Of a stretch of 24,238 bases of DNA, positions 6,418 to 11,911 are shown in pieces. The stretch is taken from positions 1 through 24,238 of IMG/VR virus record IMGVR_UViG_3300027963_000328, one strand, 5' to 3'. The first letter of the stretch is position 1; the number at the start of each line of letters is the position of its first letter. The DNA is from a virus. The notes beneath the pieces are model-generated. The model was not told the origin of the DNA. It did not search any database and saw only the letters and a program-made list of their open reading frames with translations. A program made the translations under genes and the position numbers.

Positions 6418-7222
6418 TGAGCGCCTCCAAGAGCTTCTCGTAGCAGGCCTGCGCATCGTCGCCGTTTTGGAATCCGGCCGCGTCGGTCACGTCCCACATG
6501 CTCAAGATCGCCAGAAAGTCTGCCCGGTCAGCCATGCGGCCGGCAACCTCGTCAAACATGGCGATCATGTTCTTTTTGCTGGTCCACGGGCGTACGACCT
6601 GCACCGCCTGCGCCTCGACCACCTGCGCTGGCTCCCGTTGCATCGGAGGCAAGTCCGCCTGCTTCATTTCGTCAGGCGTGTAGAGGCCCGCCAAGTCTTC
6701 AGGAAAGCACTTCCGGATAGCCAGGGCCTCCGCGCATTTAGCCAGTTGGTTGCAGGCCATTTTGGCCCACATGGCGTTGGGCTCGCCGCCCTTCTTTGTC
6801 TGGACGTATTCGGCATAATGTGCCACCGCGTAAATCGGCCGTTCAAAATCTTTGCGGAACACGCCAACCTTAGCCGCAATCGGCGCGACCGGTCGCGTCC
6901 AGACGTCTACCCAGACGCCATCTTCGGCGCACCAATACGGGCCGTCCTGGCCCCGATACAGGCCGCTGCGCTCAGCCACAAGCCTGAAGCCGTCTATCCC
7001 GGTCTGGAATGTCACCCCCATTTGTTGCGTCTCCGGATCCCACCGCTTAACCGGCTGGATATGTTTCCCAAACGGGTCGAGTCGTTTGGCGCGACACAAC
7101 TCCATCAGCAAAGCAAACTCGATATCTGTGCAGCCCTTGGCTATCGTCTGCTTGAGCAGGTCCAGCTGCTGCTTCGATACTTGCGCCGGTTGCGATCCGG
7201 CAACGATCATATGTGTGCTCAT
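6410..7222 (-). CDS. bet: Bet/RecT-type single-strand annealing recombinase
   Basis: A 270-residue protein resembling lambda Beta. Diagnostic stretches are TFQTGIDGFRLVAERSGLYR at about residues 71-90, then PIYAVAHYAEYVQ, and MWAKMACNQLAKCAEALAIR plus CFPEDLAGLYTPDEM at 151-186. It anneals complementary single strands in phage recombination and end-joining. The start at 7222 is preceded by AGGAG five bases upstream. The C-terminal 80 residues diverge from the core, as is usual for the family. No lambda-Exo-type partner nuclease is recognised in the window. SSB and a Gp157-family protein follow directly, completing the familiar early recombination module. Confidence 0.93.
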   Translation of the reverse strand: MSTHMIVAGSQPAQVSKQQLDLLKQTIAKGCTDIEFALLMELCRAKRLDPFGKHIQPVKRWDPETQQMGVTFQTGIDGFRLVAERSGLYRGQDGPYWCAEDGVWVDVWTRPVAPIAAKVGVFRKDFERPIYAVAHYAEYVQTKKGGEPNAMWAKMACNQLAKCAEALAIRKCFPEDLAGLYTPDEMKQADLPPMQREPAQVVEAQAVQVVRPWTSKKNMIAMFDEVAGRMADRADFLAILSMWDVTDAAGFQNGDDAQACYEKLLEALNA

Positions 7223-7395
7223 GTTCTCCTAAGATTTGATCCGACGTGCCTTGCGGCTTGCTCGTTCAACGGCGTCGGCCTCGTTGATCCTGCGTTATCT
7301 CCGTTTGTGATAGTCAGAGTTTCCTCTGCCCTCTTGGGGAATGCCCCCAAGCCCAGGCGCACGTATGCGCCTGCGCCTCGATGCACCGTTTCCAC
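7219..7395 (-). CDS. Doubtful short ORF upstream of bet
   Basis: An open frame of 58 residues, GTG-initiated, whose TGA overlaps the bet ATG (ATGA) as in real operon junctions here. It has no good ribosome site. The protein is unremarkable (Gly-, Arg- and Thr-rich, with TLTITNGDNAGSTRPTPL), and two strong inverted repeats lie inside it. It may be a small gene or merely the structured leader of bet. No family is recognised. Confidence 0.3.
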   Translation of the reverse strand: METVHRGAGAYVRLGLGAFPKRAEETLTITNGDNAGSTRPTPLNEQAARHVGSNLRRT

Positions 7396-7454
7396 GCGGC
7401 CAACGAATCCGGCTAGAGATAACTCCTTTCGAAGTTATTTGGTCCTTTTGGACC
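7333..7454. repeat. Cluster of four inverted repeats
   Basis: Four hairpin-forming inverted repeats lie within 122 bases: CTTGGGG/CCCCAAG (7333-7351, 5-base loop); CAGGCGCA/TGCGCCTG (7354-7373, loop CGTA); ATAACT/AGTTAT (7419-7438, 8-base loop); and GGTCC/GGACC (7441-7454, loop TTTT). All four stems are perfect as listed. None is followed by a T-run on the minus strand, so they are not ordinary terminators. On the minus strand the third hairpin carries an AAAGGAG ribosome-site-like run in its loop and right arm. They may be an RNA leader for bet, operator sites or an origin element. Confidence 0.6.
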
Positions 7455-7538
7455 TCACGCCAACACCCACACAAACCAGCAAATTCCCATAATGCCTGCC
7501 AAGGCTATCGCCTCAGCGTTGTCGTCCAGCCACGTCAT
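7455..7538 (-). CDS. Micro-ORF: 27-residue hydrophobic peptide
   Basis: A 27-residue ORF whose ATG overlaps the stop of the preceding micro-ORF (TGATG). After a short acidic start (MTWLDDNAEAIA) it becomes a hydrophobic, Trp-rich segment (LAGIMGICWFVWVLA) long enough for one membrane helix. It stops one base before the GGTCC/GGACC hairpin. The tight coupling with its neighbours and the clear hydrophobicity favour a real gene. No homolog is recognised and it is too short for a motif-based call. Confidence 0.45.
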   Translation of the reverse strand: MTWLDDNAEAIALAGIMGICWFVWVLA

Positions 7539-7639
7539 CACGGCCGCCGCCGTGTGTCGGTAGACACCAGCAGCACTACGCAAATAACCATTACCGCCGC
7601 GTAGGCCACCACCACAACCCCTGCTTCCCCCCATATCAC
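7538..7639 (-). CDS. Micro-ORF: 33-residue membrane peptide
   Basis: A 33-residue ORF starting with GTG that shares GTGA with the stop of the ribbon-helix-helix gene. It encodes one strongly hydrophobic helix (GVVVVAYAAVMVICVVLLVS) followed by a basic end (TDTRRRP), the layout of a single-pass membrane peptide with a cytoplasmic positive tail. It is followed without a gap by a second hydrophobic micro-ORF. No family is recognised. It could be a holin-like, toxin-like or exclusion peptide; I cannot choose between these. Confidence 0.5.
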   Translation of the reverse strand: MIWGEAGVVVVAYAAVMVICVVLLVSTDTRRRP

Positions 7640-7788
7640 TTCCCCACCCGCGCCAGTCCGGCCTGGATAAACTGCCCAGCTAAAGCCGACATGGAAACGC
7701 CGCTATGCGCGGCCAGCATTTTAAGCGCCCGGTGAATGGCAGAATCGACCCGCACCGGTTGCGTTGTTAACTTGTTAAGCACGGTCAT
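7636..7788 (-). CDS. Ribbon-helix-helix (Arc/CopG-like) DNA-binding protein
   Basis: A 50-residue protein. Residues 8-16 (TTQPVRVDS) would form the beta-ribbon that enters the DNA groove, residues 17-29 (AIHRALKMLAAHS) the first helix, and VSMSALAGQFIQAGLAR the second helix. This is the length and layout of Arc/CopG-type dimeric repressors. It is the first gene after the late terminator and sits at the head of the early block, so it is the best regulator candidate in the window. Its start lies six bases from a -10-like element, so the mRNA may be leaderless. Its stop overlaps a membrane micro-ORF start (GTGA). Confidence 0.75.
   Translation of the reverse strand: MTVLNKLTTQPVRVDSAIHRALKMLAAHSGVSMSALAGQFIQAGLARVGK
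7767..7778. promoter_or_regulatory. Palindrome, possible repressor operator
   Basis: TTAACTTGTTAA reads as TTAAC-tt-GTTAA, a perfect 5-bp inverted repeat lying about 10-21 bases after the predicted transcription start of the ribbon-helix-helix gene and within its first codons. Proteins of that family bind short palindromes and often repress themselves, so this is a candidate autoregulatory site. No second copy was seen nearby. Confidence 0.3.
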
Positions 7789-7794
7789 GAATCA

Positions 7795-7822
7795 ATACTA
7801 CACCTAATTTCGCCGATTGCAA
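7795..7822 (-). promoter_or_regulatory. Candidate promoter of the regulator/early operon
   Basis: On the minus strand TTGCAA (7817-7822) and TAGTAT (7795-7800) are 16 bp apart. The -10 ends six bases before the ATG at 7788, so transcription would begin at or next to the start codon. That would give a leaderless mRNA, as known for some phage repressors. An AGGTG about 12 bases upstream of the ATG could serve as a weak ribosome site if a start further upstream is used. The location directly after a terminator supports it. Confidence 0.45.
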
Positions 7823-7834
7823 CACCCTCCCCGC

Positions 7835-7866
7835 AAATAAAAAAGCCCCCAGCAAACGCCGAGGGC
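7835..7866 (-). terminator. Rho-independent terminator of the late operon
   Basis: Read on the minus strand, GCCCTCGGC-gttt-GCTGGGGGC forms a 9-bp stem with two G-U pairs and a 4-base loop, followed directly by TTTTTTATT. It lies 22 bases after the stop of the holin gene, so it ends the long structural/lysis transcript and separates it from the early regulator promoter. Confidence 0.85.
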
Positions 7867-7888
7867 AGGAGCAATCAGAGATGCTGAT

Positions 7889-8287
7889 CTATTCAGTCTT
7901 TTTGGTTTGGTCGCTTAACTTTGCCAGCGCATCGACCAAGAACCGCGGCAACGGCCACCCGGCGCGGCCCGCGTTTTCGGCGATAGATATCAGCTCGGTC
8001 GCGCAGAACCAAGTCGCCATCATGGCGGCCAGGTCGAATCCGACCGGATGACTATATGTAAACGCGTTGATAGCGGCCACCAGCAAAAGCGCAACGGCTT
8101 TTTTCACAAAGCCCCGGCGCGACACATCAGACGACACCGAGCCGGTTGACCACGCAACCAGGAATCCGGTCGCGAAGTCGATTGACTGCAAGATTAGCAA
8201 AGATTGCAATGCAACGCTCATGGATAGCCACAATCCAACCACCATTCCCGGCAAGCCGACAATCAGCTTTTTGATAGCCGGCGTCAT
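7889..8287 (-). CDS. Phage holin, type 4_1 (TcdE/toxin-secretion) family-like
   Basis: A 132-residue membrane protein with about three hydrophobic segments: residues 13-35, 62-78 and around 82-102. The pattern LQSIDFATGFLVAW, then S-x-x-S-x(5)-G-x-x-KK, and a late F-C-A-T-E-L-I-S-I-A-E-N-A-G with PLPRFLVDAL matches the Phage_holin_4_1/TcdE family. It would form the pore that times lysis. It is the last gene of the late operon, shares an ATGA with the preceding gene and is followed by a terminator. The YkuD-type enzyme three genes upstream could be the muralytic partner. Confidence 0.88.
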   Translation of the reverse strand: MTPAIKKLIVGLPGMVVGLWLSMSVALQSLLILQSIDFATGFLVAWSTGSVSSDVSRRGFVKKAVALLLVAAINAFTYSHPVGFDLAAMMATWFCATELISIAENAGRAGWPLPRFLVDALAKLSDQTKKTE

Positions 8288-8619
8288 AACGTTGGCTTGC
8301 TGCCAAATGCTTTAGTTACCAACACCTGAAACTCGGCCATCTTCTCGATAGCTCGCCCCATCGATTCTTCGTCGACAACCTCCTTGCCGGTCAGTCGCTC
8401 CATTTCGGAAACGATCAACGGAGCCGAGAACGACAGCGTTTCGAGCGCCGCCTGGAGTTTCTCAGGGCCTTTCTTATCGCCCAAATCAGCCTCGGCCTTG
8501 GCAATTGCCCGCCAAACGGTCGACGCAATCGGCGCAAATGGAGCCGGTACAAACATCAGCGCTATCGGCGCGATGGCCTGCGCCCCGCGTCCTACTTTCT
8601 TTAACCAATTCCAATTCAT
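8284..8619 (-). CDS. Small protein next to holin, possible membrane anchor
   Basis: A 111-residue protein. It has one hydrophobic, Pro/Ala-rich segment (residues 12-35, GAQAIAPIALMFVPAPFAPIAS) and an otherwise helical, acidic body with an LTGKEVVDEESM stretch. The start at 8619 is preceded by AAGGAGA, and its stop overlaps the holin ATG. It may be a second holin component, an antiholin or a chaperone of lysis, judging only from its place. I do not recognise a named family. Confidence 0.7.
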   Translation of the reverse strand: MNWNWLKKVGRGAQAIAPIALMFVPAPFAPIASTVWRAIAKAEADLGDKKGPEKLQAALETLSFSAPLIVSEMERLTGKEVVDEESMGRAIEKMAEFQVLVTKAFGSKPTL

Positions 8620-8634
8620 TGCAATATCTCCTTT

Positions 8635-9504
8635 TTAGTTTGCGGCTTCGTAAGACAAATCACAGCGTAATCCGCTTTTACTGCTTCTTGATATGTCGAA
8701 ATAGAGCCACCACCCGCCCACCGGGCGACCAGCGCGACCCTTCTCGATGTGGTATCCGCTCCCGCCGGACGCTTCGCGCTTGTAGCAGCCGCCGCGCAAG
8801 AATAGCTGTTGAGTTTCTGACGGCACGCCAAGATGGTCCAGCGAGGTAATGACGTTTTCGTCAGAGTTGCGCCGATGGATATGACCGCTGTAGTAAACGT
8901 CGGCCACGTACTGGCCGCGCGTGCGGGATTGGTCGATCATTCCGCGCGTCACCTCGCCGCCGCCGCCGTAGCCGTGGTGGTAGTGCAAGGTTTTCGAGAC
9001 GCAGTGCTTCAACGCATCCTCAAATCTGAACCGCACAAAGCCGGTGAACGGCAGATGCAGAACCGGCGATTTGTCCCGCCGCAGCGATCCGGTCAGGCGC
9101 TCTAGCAGGTCAGTCTGATGATGCCGCAGGATTGAAGTTTCGTGGTTGCCGTCCGCCAGAATTGCAATGTTTGCGGCGTACGGCCGGTAAAGGTTTTCGT
9201 GGAACGCCACCAGCCGATCCAGGTAATTCCCGCCGCGCATCTCTTCGCGCAGCCCAGCTTCGCTGGCCCTTTTGTCCCACTTGCCTTCCATGGCGCAAAA
9301 AACGTCCCCGAATTTACAGATCGGAGCGCCAGCGTCGACGGCCTCGCGGTGATGCTTGCGGATAAGGCCAAGGTCCGAGTGCGCGTTGTCAGAATGCTCG
9401 TCAGATATCAGCAAAGCCGTAAAGCGCTGAGTCTTGCCGGTAGCTTGGAAAATGATATCGGCAGAGGTCGCCGACTTGCGCTCGATTGTCCATGCAAGGC
9501 TCAA
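8635..9504 (-). CDS. Calcineurin-like metallophosphoesterase
   Basis: A 289-residue protein with the full set of dimetal phosphoesterase motifs. They are S-D-E-H (D35, H37), G-D at 66-67, G-N-H-E at 119-122, paired His in HYHHGYGGG at 175-181, and G-H-I-H at 207-210. It starts with TTG, preceded by AAAGGAG five bases upstream, and shares TTGA with the stop of the L,D-transpeptidase gene. The substrate cannot be told from sequence: cyclic nucleotides, DNA ends, phosphodiester-linked wall polymers and host alarm nucleotides are all possible. A place within the lysis genes is unusual, since phage phosphoesterases more often sit among early genes. No signal peptide is visible. Confidence 0.87.
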   Translation of the reverse strand: MSLAWTIERKSATSADIIFQATGKTQRFTALLISDEHSDNAHSDLGLIRKHHREAVDAGAPICKFGDVFCAMEGKWDKRASEAGLREEMRGGNYLDRLVAFHENLYRPYAANIAILADGNHETSILRHHQTDLLERLTGSLRRDKSPVLHLPFTGFVRFRFEDALKHCVSKTLHYHHGYGGGGEVTRGMIDQSRTRGQYVADVYYSGHIHRRNSDENVITSLDHLGVPSETQQLFLRGGCYKREASGGSGYHIEKGRAGRPVGGWWLYFDISRSSKSGLRCDLSYEAAN

Positions 9505-9992
9505 ACTGACTCCTTTACTTCAAGTGTTTTTGGTTGGCCAAACTTATCAGCCAACAGCCAGATTTGCCGCATATCCTCGTCGGCCACTCGCAGGCAGCCG
9601 TACGTCGGCCGCAGGAATCCGTAGATTTCAGCAGTGCCAGGATCACCGCCATGCATCCAAATACCAGATCGCTTTGCGGCCTTCACCGCATCGCCCGAGA
9701 TTGCCGAAAGCATCATCACCGGATTCGGGCCGTACGTAGACCGCGGCGCCACGACGCGGCCCCTCGCAGCGGCCCACAGCCCGGTTGGCGTATCGCCAAA
9801 CGGGAGCAGAGGGTTGCGGGAAGGGTTGCCTTCCTTGGTCGCCCTCTGCCCGTCTGCCTTGCCCAAAACTAAGCAGCGATAAATACCGGACCCATTTTGG
9901 TCTACTATTGCCAAGCGGCCAGCCCTGCCGCGGTCAGGGTATTTTGGCAACGTCACCACTACGTTGATCGCAATAGTATTGGTATCTTTCAC
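9501..9992 (-). CDS. YkuD-type L,D-transpeptidase domain protein
   Basis: A 163-residue protein that is essentially one YkuD domain. The N-terminal beta strands carry FGDTPTGLW at about residues 65-73, as in the family. H114 lies in IWMHGG, and the catalytic motif T-Y-G-C-L-R (C133) stands where S-H-G-C-x-R/H is usual, so His is replaced by Tyr. YkuD enzymes form or cut bonds at diaminopimelate in peptidoglycan. There is no signal peptide, so it would stay in the cytoplasm until the holin opens, as an endolysin does. No other muralytic gene is seen. It starts with GTG, sharing GTGA with its upstream neighbour. Confidence 0.83.
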   Translation of the reverse strand: MKDTNTIAINVVVTLPKYPDRGRAGRLAIVDQNGSGIYRCLVLGKADGQRATKEGNPSRNPLLPFGDTPTGLWAAARGRVVAPRSTYGPNPVMMLSAISGDAVKAAKRSGIWMHGGDPGTAEIYGFLRPTYGCLRVADEDMRQIWLLADKFGQPKTLEVKESV

Positions 9993-10225
9993 TTTTGTTT
10001 GGCCGGCGGAGCTTCACAAACCGGATCGCCTTCGGCGTTGGCAATCACCTTCAACCCATCACACGATTTAATCATACTAGCGATAGCCTTTTGCACTTCC
10101 GCTTCTGCCTCGGCCACCTGGAGCTTCAAGGTGGCCACTTTGGCAAGCGCTTTGAAATACGCCTTCTGCTCGTTTACCGTCACTTGCGCCAACGCCGGCA
10201 GGCACAAAAACACTAAATACTTCAC
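9989..10225 (-). CDS. Small exported coiled-coil protein
   Basis: A 78-residue protein with a very short signal peptide (MKYLVFLCLPALA, then Q) and a mature region that is almost entirely an Ala/Lys/Glu-rich coiled coil (LAKVATLKLQVAEAEAEVQKAI). Its two mature Cys (C55, C70) could form a disulfide in the periplasm. It starts with GTG, overlapping the preceding stop (GTGA). Its size, signal and coiled coil, and its place near holin and muralytic genes, recall spanins that bridge the two membranes. However, it lacks a clear lipobox or transmembrane anchor. The spanin idea is an inference. Confidence 0.65.
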   Translation of the reverse strand: MKYLVFLCLPALAQVTVNEQKAYFKALAKVATLKLQVAEAEAEVQKAIASMIKSCDGLKVIANAEGDPVCEAPPAKQK

Positions 10226-10596
10226 GGCTTTTCGGAACGTGCAGCAGCGAACGCGGCCCGCCGCTTGGCTTCAATACTGGCCTGCTTTGCTTTAGCCTCC
10301 TCCACGTCGGCCTTTAGTAAAGCGCTCGGATACTGAGGCGCCAGCTGTTCCGCCGTGTCCAGCGCCAAAGCCTTGACCAATTCCGCCAAGTTGGCATATT
10401 TTGCCTTGCAGTCCTGGGCGGTGTCGCAAACGGATTGGGTAGCCATCCACTGCCTCAAAACGTCCAGCGCGGCAACGGCCGGAACGCCCGAGACCTTTGC
10501 CACGGACTCAACGCCGCCCTCCGTCACGCGGATCACCATCGAAGTCTGCGCGAGGCCAAGGCCCGCGAACAATAGAGCACAAAAGTAGAGTTTCAT
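10222..10596 (-). CDS. Exported hypothetical protein
   Basis: A 124-residue protein. The start at 10596 gives a clean signal peptide (MKLYFCALLFAGLGLA, then Q); an in-frame extension to 10656 would bury it inside the upstream gene. The mature part begins with a short beta region (MVIRVTEGGVESVAKVSG). It then carries a Cys pair (C57, C63) and a long, highly charged helix (ADVEEAKAKQASIEAKRRAAFAAARSEKP). It shows the same architecture as the next gene: signal, Cys pair and helical stalk. The two could act together in the periplasm. No family is recognised. Confidence 0.65.
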   Translation of the reverse strand: MKLYFCALLFAGLGLAQTSMVIRVTEGGVESVAKVSGVPAVAALDVLRQWMATQSVCDTAQDCKAKYANLAELVKALALDTAEQLAPQYPSALLKADVEEAKAKQASIEAKRRAAFAAARSEKP

Positions 10597-10598
10597 AG

Positions 10599-11546
10599 TT
10601 ATTTCCAAGCCGGTATAAACGCCGTTGAGCCATCCGAAGTCACGATCCTGATCCAAGTGTACGGAGCCGTATTGGTCACGGCCGGAGAATTGGCGCCGAG
10701 CAAAGCCGTGCCCGCGCCAGTCGTGTTCGTTCCTGCAAACTTCTGAATGCCGTTGATTGTGAATATAGTGCTTGCCGCGGTTTGGCCGGCGCCGATGTCA
10801 AACAACACCGACGTCGCTCCAGTCGTTGCCAATTGATCTTTTACGCGCAACGTTCCAGACGTCCCAGTTAAGCCAACATCTAGTCGGTACGCTGGCGATG
10901 CGGTTCCTATTCCGTAATTTCCTACGCTGTCTATTCGTGCCCGTTCGGTAATATTTCCGCTTGACCGCGTACCGAACGCTAAATAACTAGCCGCGTTTCC
11001 ATCAGTAGCATTTTCTTTCGCGCCTCGAATAATAGCAAATTGAGAAAATTGTGTTCCGGTATACCGGCCACCAAATCCAATGCTGCCGCCAACGTCTGCC
11101 CCCAACGTTGAATTAGACTGCACGTTCAAAATAGCAGCATTGCCACCGATTGCAAAAGCTGTACTGTTTGCAATAATACTCGCGCCATAGTCAACTGTGT
11201 CGCCAGCTGTGTTTGCGGTGCCATTTGCGACTACTGTAAATTTATTTAATGGAGCCGTTGTTCCAACGCCAAACGTCCCACTTGTCGTCATGTTTCCCGT
11301 AACCTGCAGTTTATTTGCCGCGTCGTCCGTCGCGCTGCCCACGGCTAGGTTGCCAGTGCCGCTGAAATATTTGAAAAGAGACGTGCTGGTAGCCACTCCA
11401 GACGATGCGCCATACAAGATTTGATTCGTTGCAACAGCAGAAGCACCCCCCACTGCGCCGCCAGTCGGATTTGGCGACGGCCCTGGGATGCTGGTAATCT
11501 GCCCAAACCCAATTGCCGCGCAGGCTAGAAATAGAAGAACCTTCAT
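10599..11546 (-). CDS. Fibre-like beta protein with Sec signal peptide
   Basis: A 315-residue protein. From the start at 11546, preceded by GGAGG, it begins with a signal peptide (MKVLLFLACAAIGFG, then Q) and a Pro/Gly linker. It then carries repeats of the kind found in phage fibres and adhesins: GNLAVG...NKLQVTG (65-84), FGVGTTAPLNKFTV (92-105) and YGIGTASPAYRLDV (211-224). The C-terminal YTWIRIVTSDGSTAFIPAW resembles fibre tail ends. Its middle DNA is richer in A+T than its neighbours (a hand count of 10981-11040 gives 24 G+C of 60). A fibre with an export signal is odd, because virion proteins are assembled in the cytoplasm. It may instead decorate the infected cell surface. Confidence 0.7.
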   Translation of the reverse strand: MKVLLFLACAAIGFGQITSIPGPSPNPTGGAVGGASAVATNQILYGASSGVATSTSLFKYFSGTGNLAVGSATDDAANKLQVTGNMTTSGTFGVGTTAPLNKFTVVANGTANTAGDTVDYGASIIANSTAFAIGGNAAILNVQSNSTLGADVGGSIGFGGRYTGTQFSQFAIIRGAKENATDGNAASYLAFGTRSSGNITERARIDSVGNYGIGTASPAYRLDVGLTGTSGTLRVKDQLATTGATSVLFDIGAGQTAASTIFTINGIQKFAGTNTTGAGTALLGANSPAVTNTAPYTWIRIVTSDGSTAFIPAWK

Positions 11547-11911
11547 TACTGCCTCCACTGCGCGTAGTAGTTGAGCCCGGCGCCAGACGCCACGACGCTG
11601 AACCCGCGCACCATCCAAAGGCCGAACGGAATAGCTACGACGTAGCTAGAATTGGCCGGGATGGAAACGGCCGACAGGAACGCAATCGGCGAAGCGTCTC
11701 GCGACTGTAAAGTAAAAGTCAGCGCTCCGGCCGTTGTGTTGGTCACGGTGACGCCAAACAGCATCGCGTCGTACGGCGTCACCTGCGTCAGTGACGTCGG
11801 CGCGGCCTTGGGCGCGATATTCATGACCCCGCTGGTGTACGGCACCGGTACCGGCGTCTCTTGCGCAAGGCCCGCAAAGGCCAGCGCCATCAATAGCAAT
11901 ACGGTTCTCAT
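11546..11911 (-). CDS. Exported beta-rich protein
   Basis: A 121-residue protein with a signal peptide (MRTVLLLMALAFAGLA, then Q) followed by about 100 residues of predicted beta sandwich (FGVTVTNTTAGALTFTLQSRDASPIAFLSAVSIPANSSYVVAIPFG). The VTNTTAGALTFTLQ part resembles a host-like or fibre-associated immunoglobulin-like fold. It shares ATGA with the stop of the large ejection protein and TAATG with the next gene, so it is translationally coupled to both. Its function is unknown; it probably acts together with the fibre-like exported protein encoded next. Confidence 0.65.
   Translation of the reverse strand: MRTVLLLMALAFAGLAQETPVPVPYTSGVMNIAPKAAPTSLTQVTPYDAMLFGVTVTNTTAGALTFTLQSRDASPIAFLSAVSIPANSSYVVAIPFGLWMVRGFSVVASGAGLNYYAQWRQ

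Noticed and set aside
7441-7454. GGTCC/GGACC hairpin as a terminator
   Set aside because: The stem is only 5 bp and is not followed by a T-run on either strand.
6467-7492. A 341-codon open frame on the plus strand opposite bet
   Set aside because: The minus strand clearly encodes Bet. The plus-strand product is His/Arg/Leu-rich with no domain.
11523-11546. Possible lipoprotein signal in the fibre-like protein (Cys at residue 9)
   Set aside because: The residues before the Cys (F-L-A) do not fit a lipobox well and the hydrophobic run before it is too short. A G-Q signal-peptidase-I site fits better.
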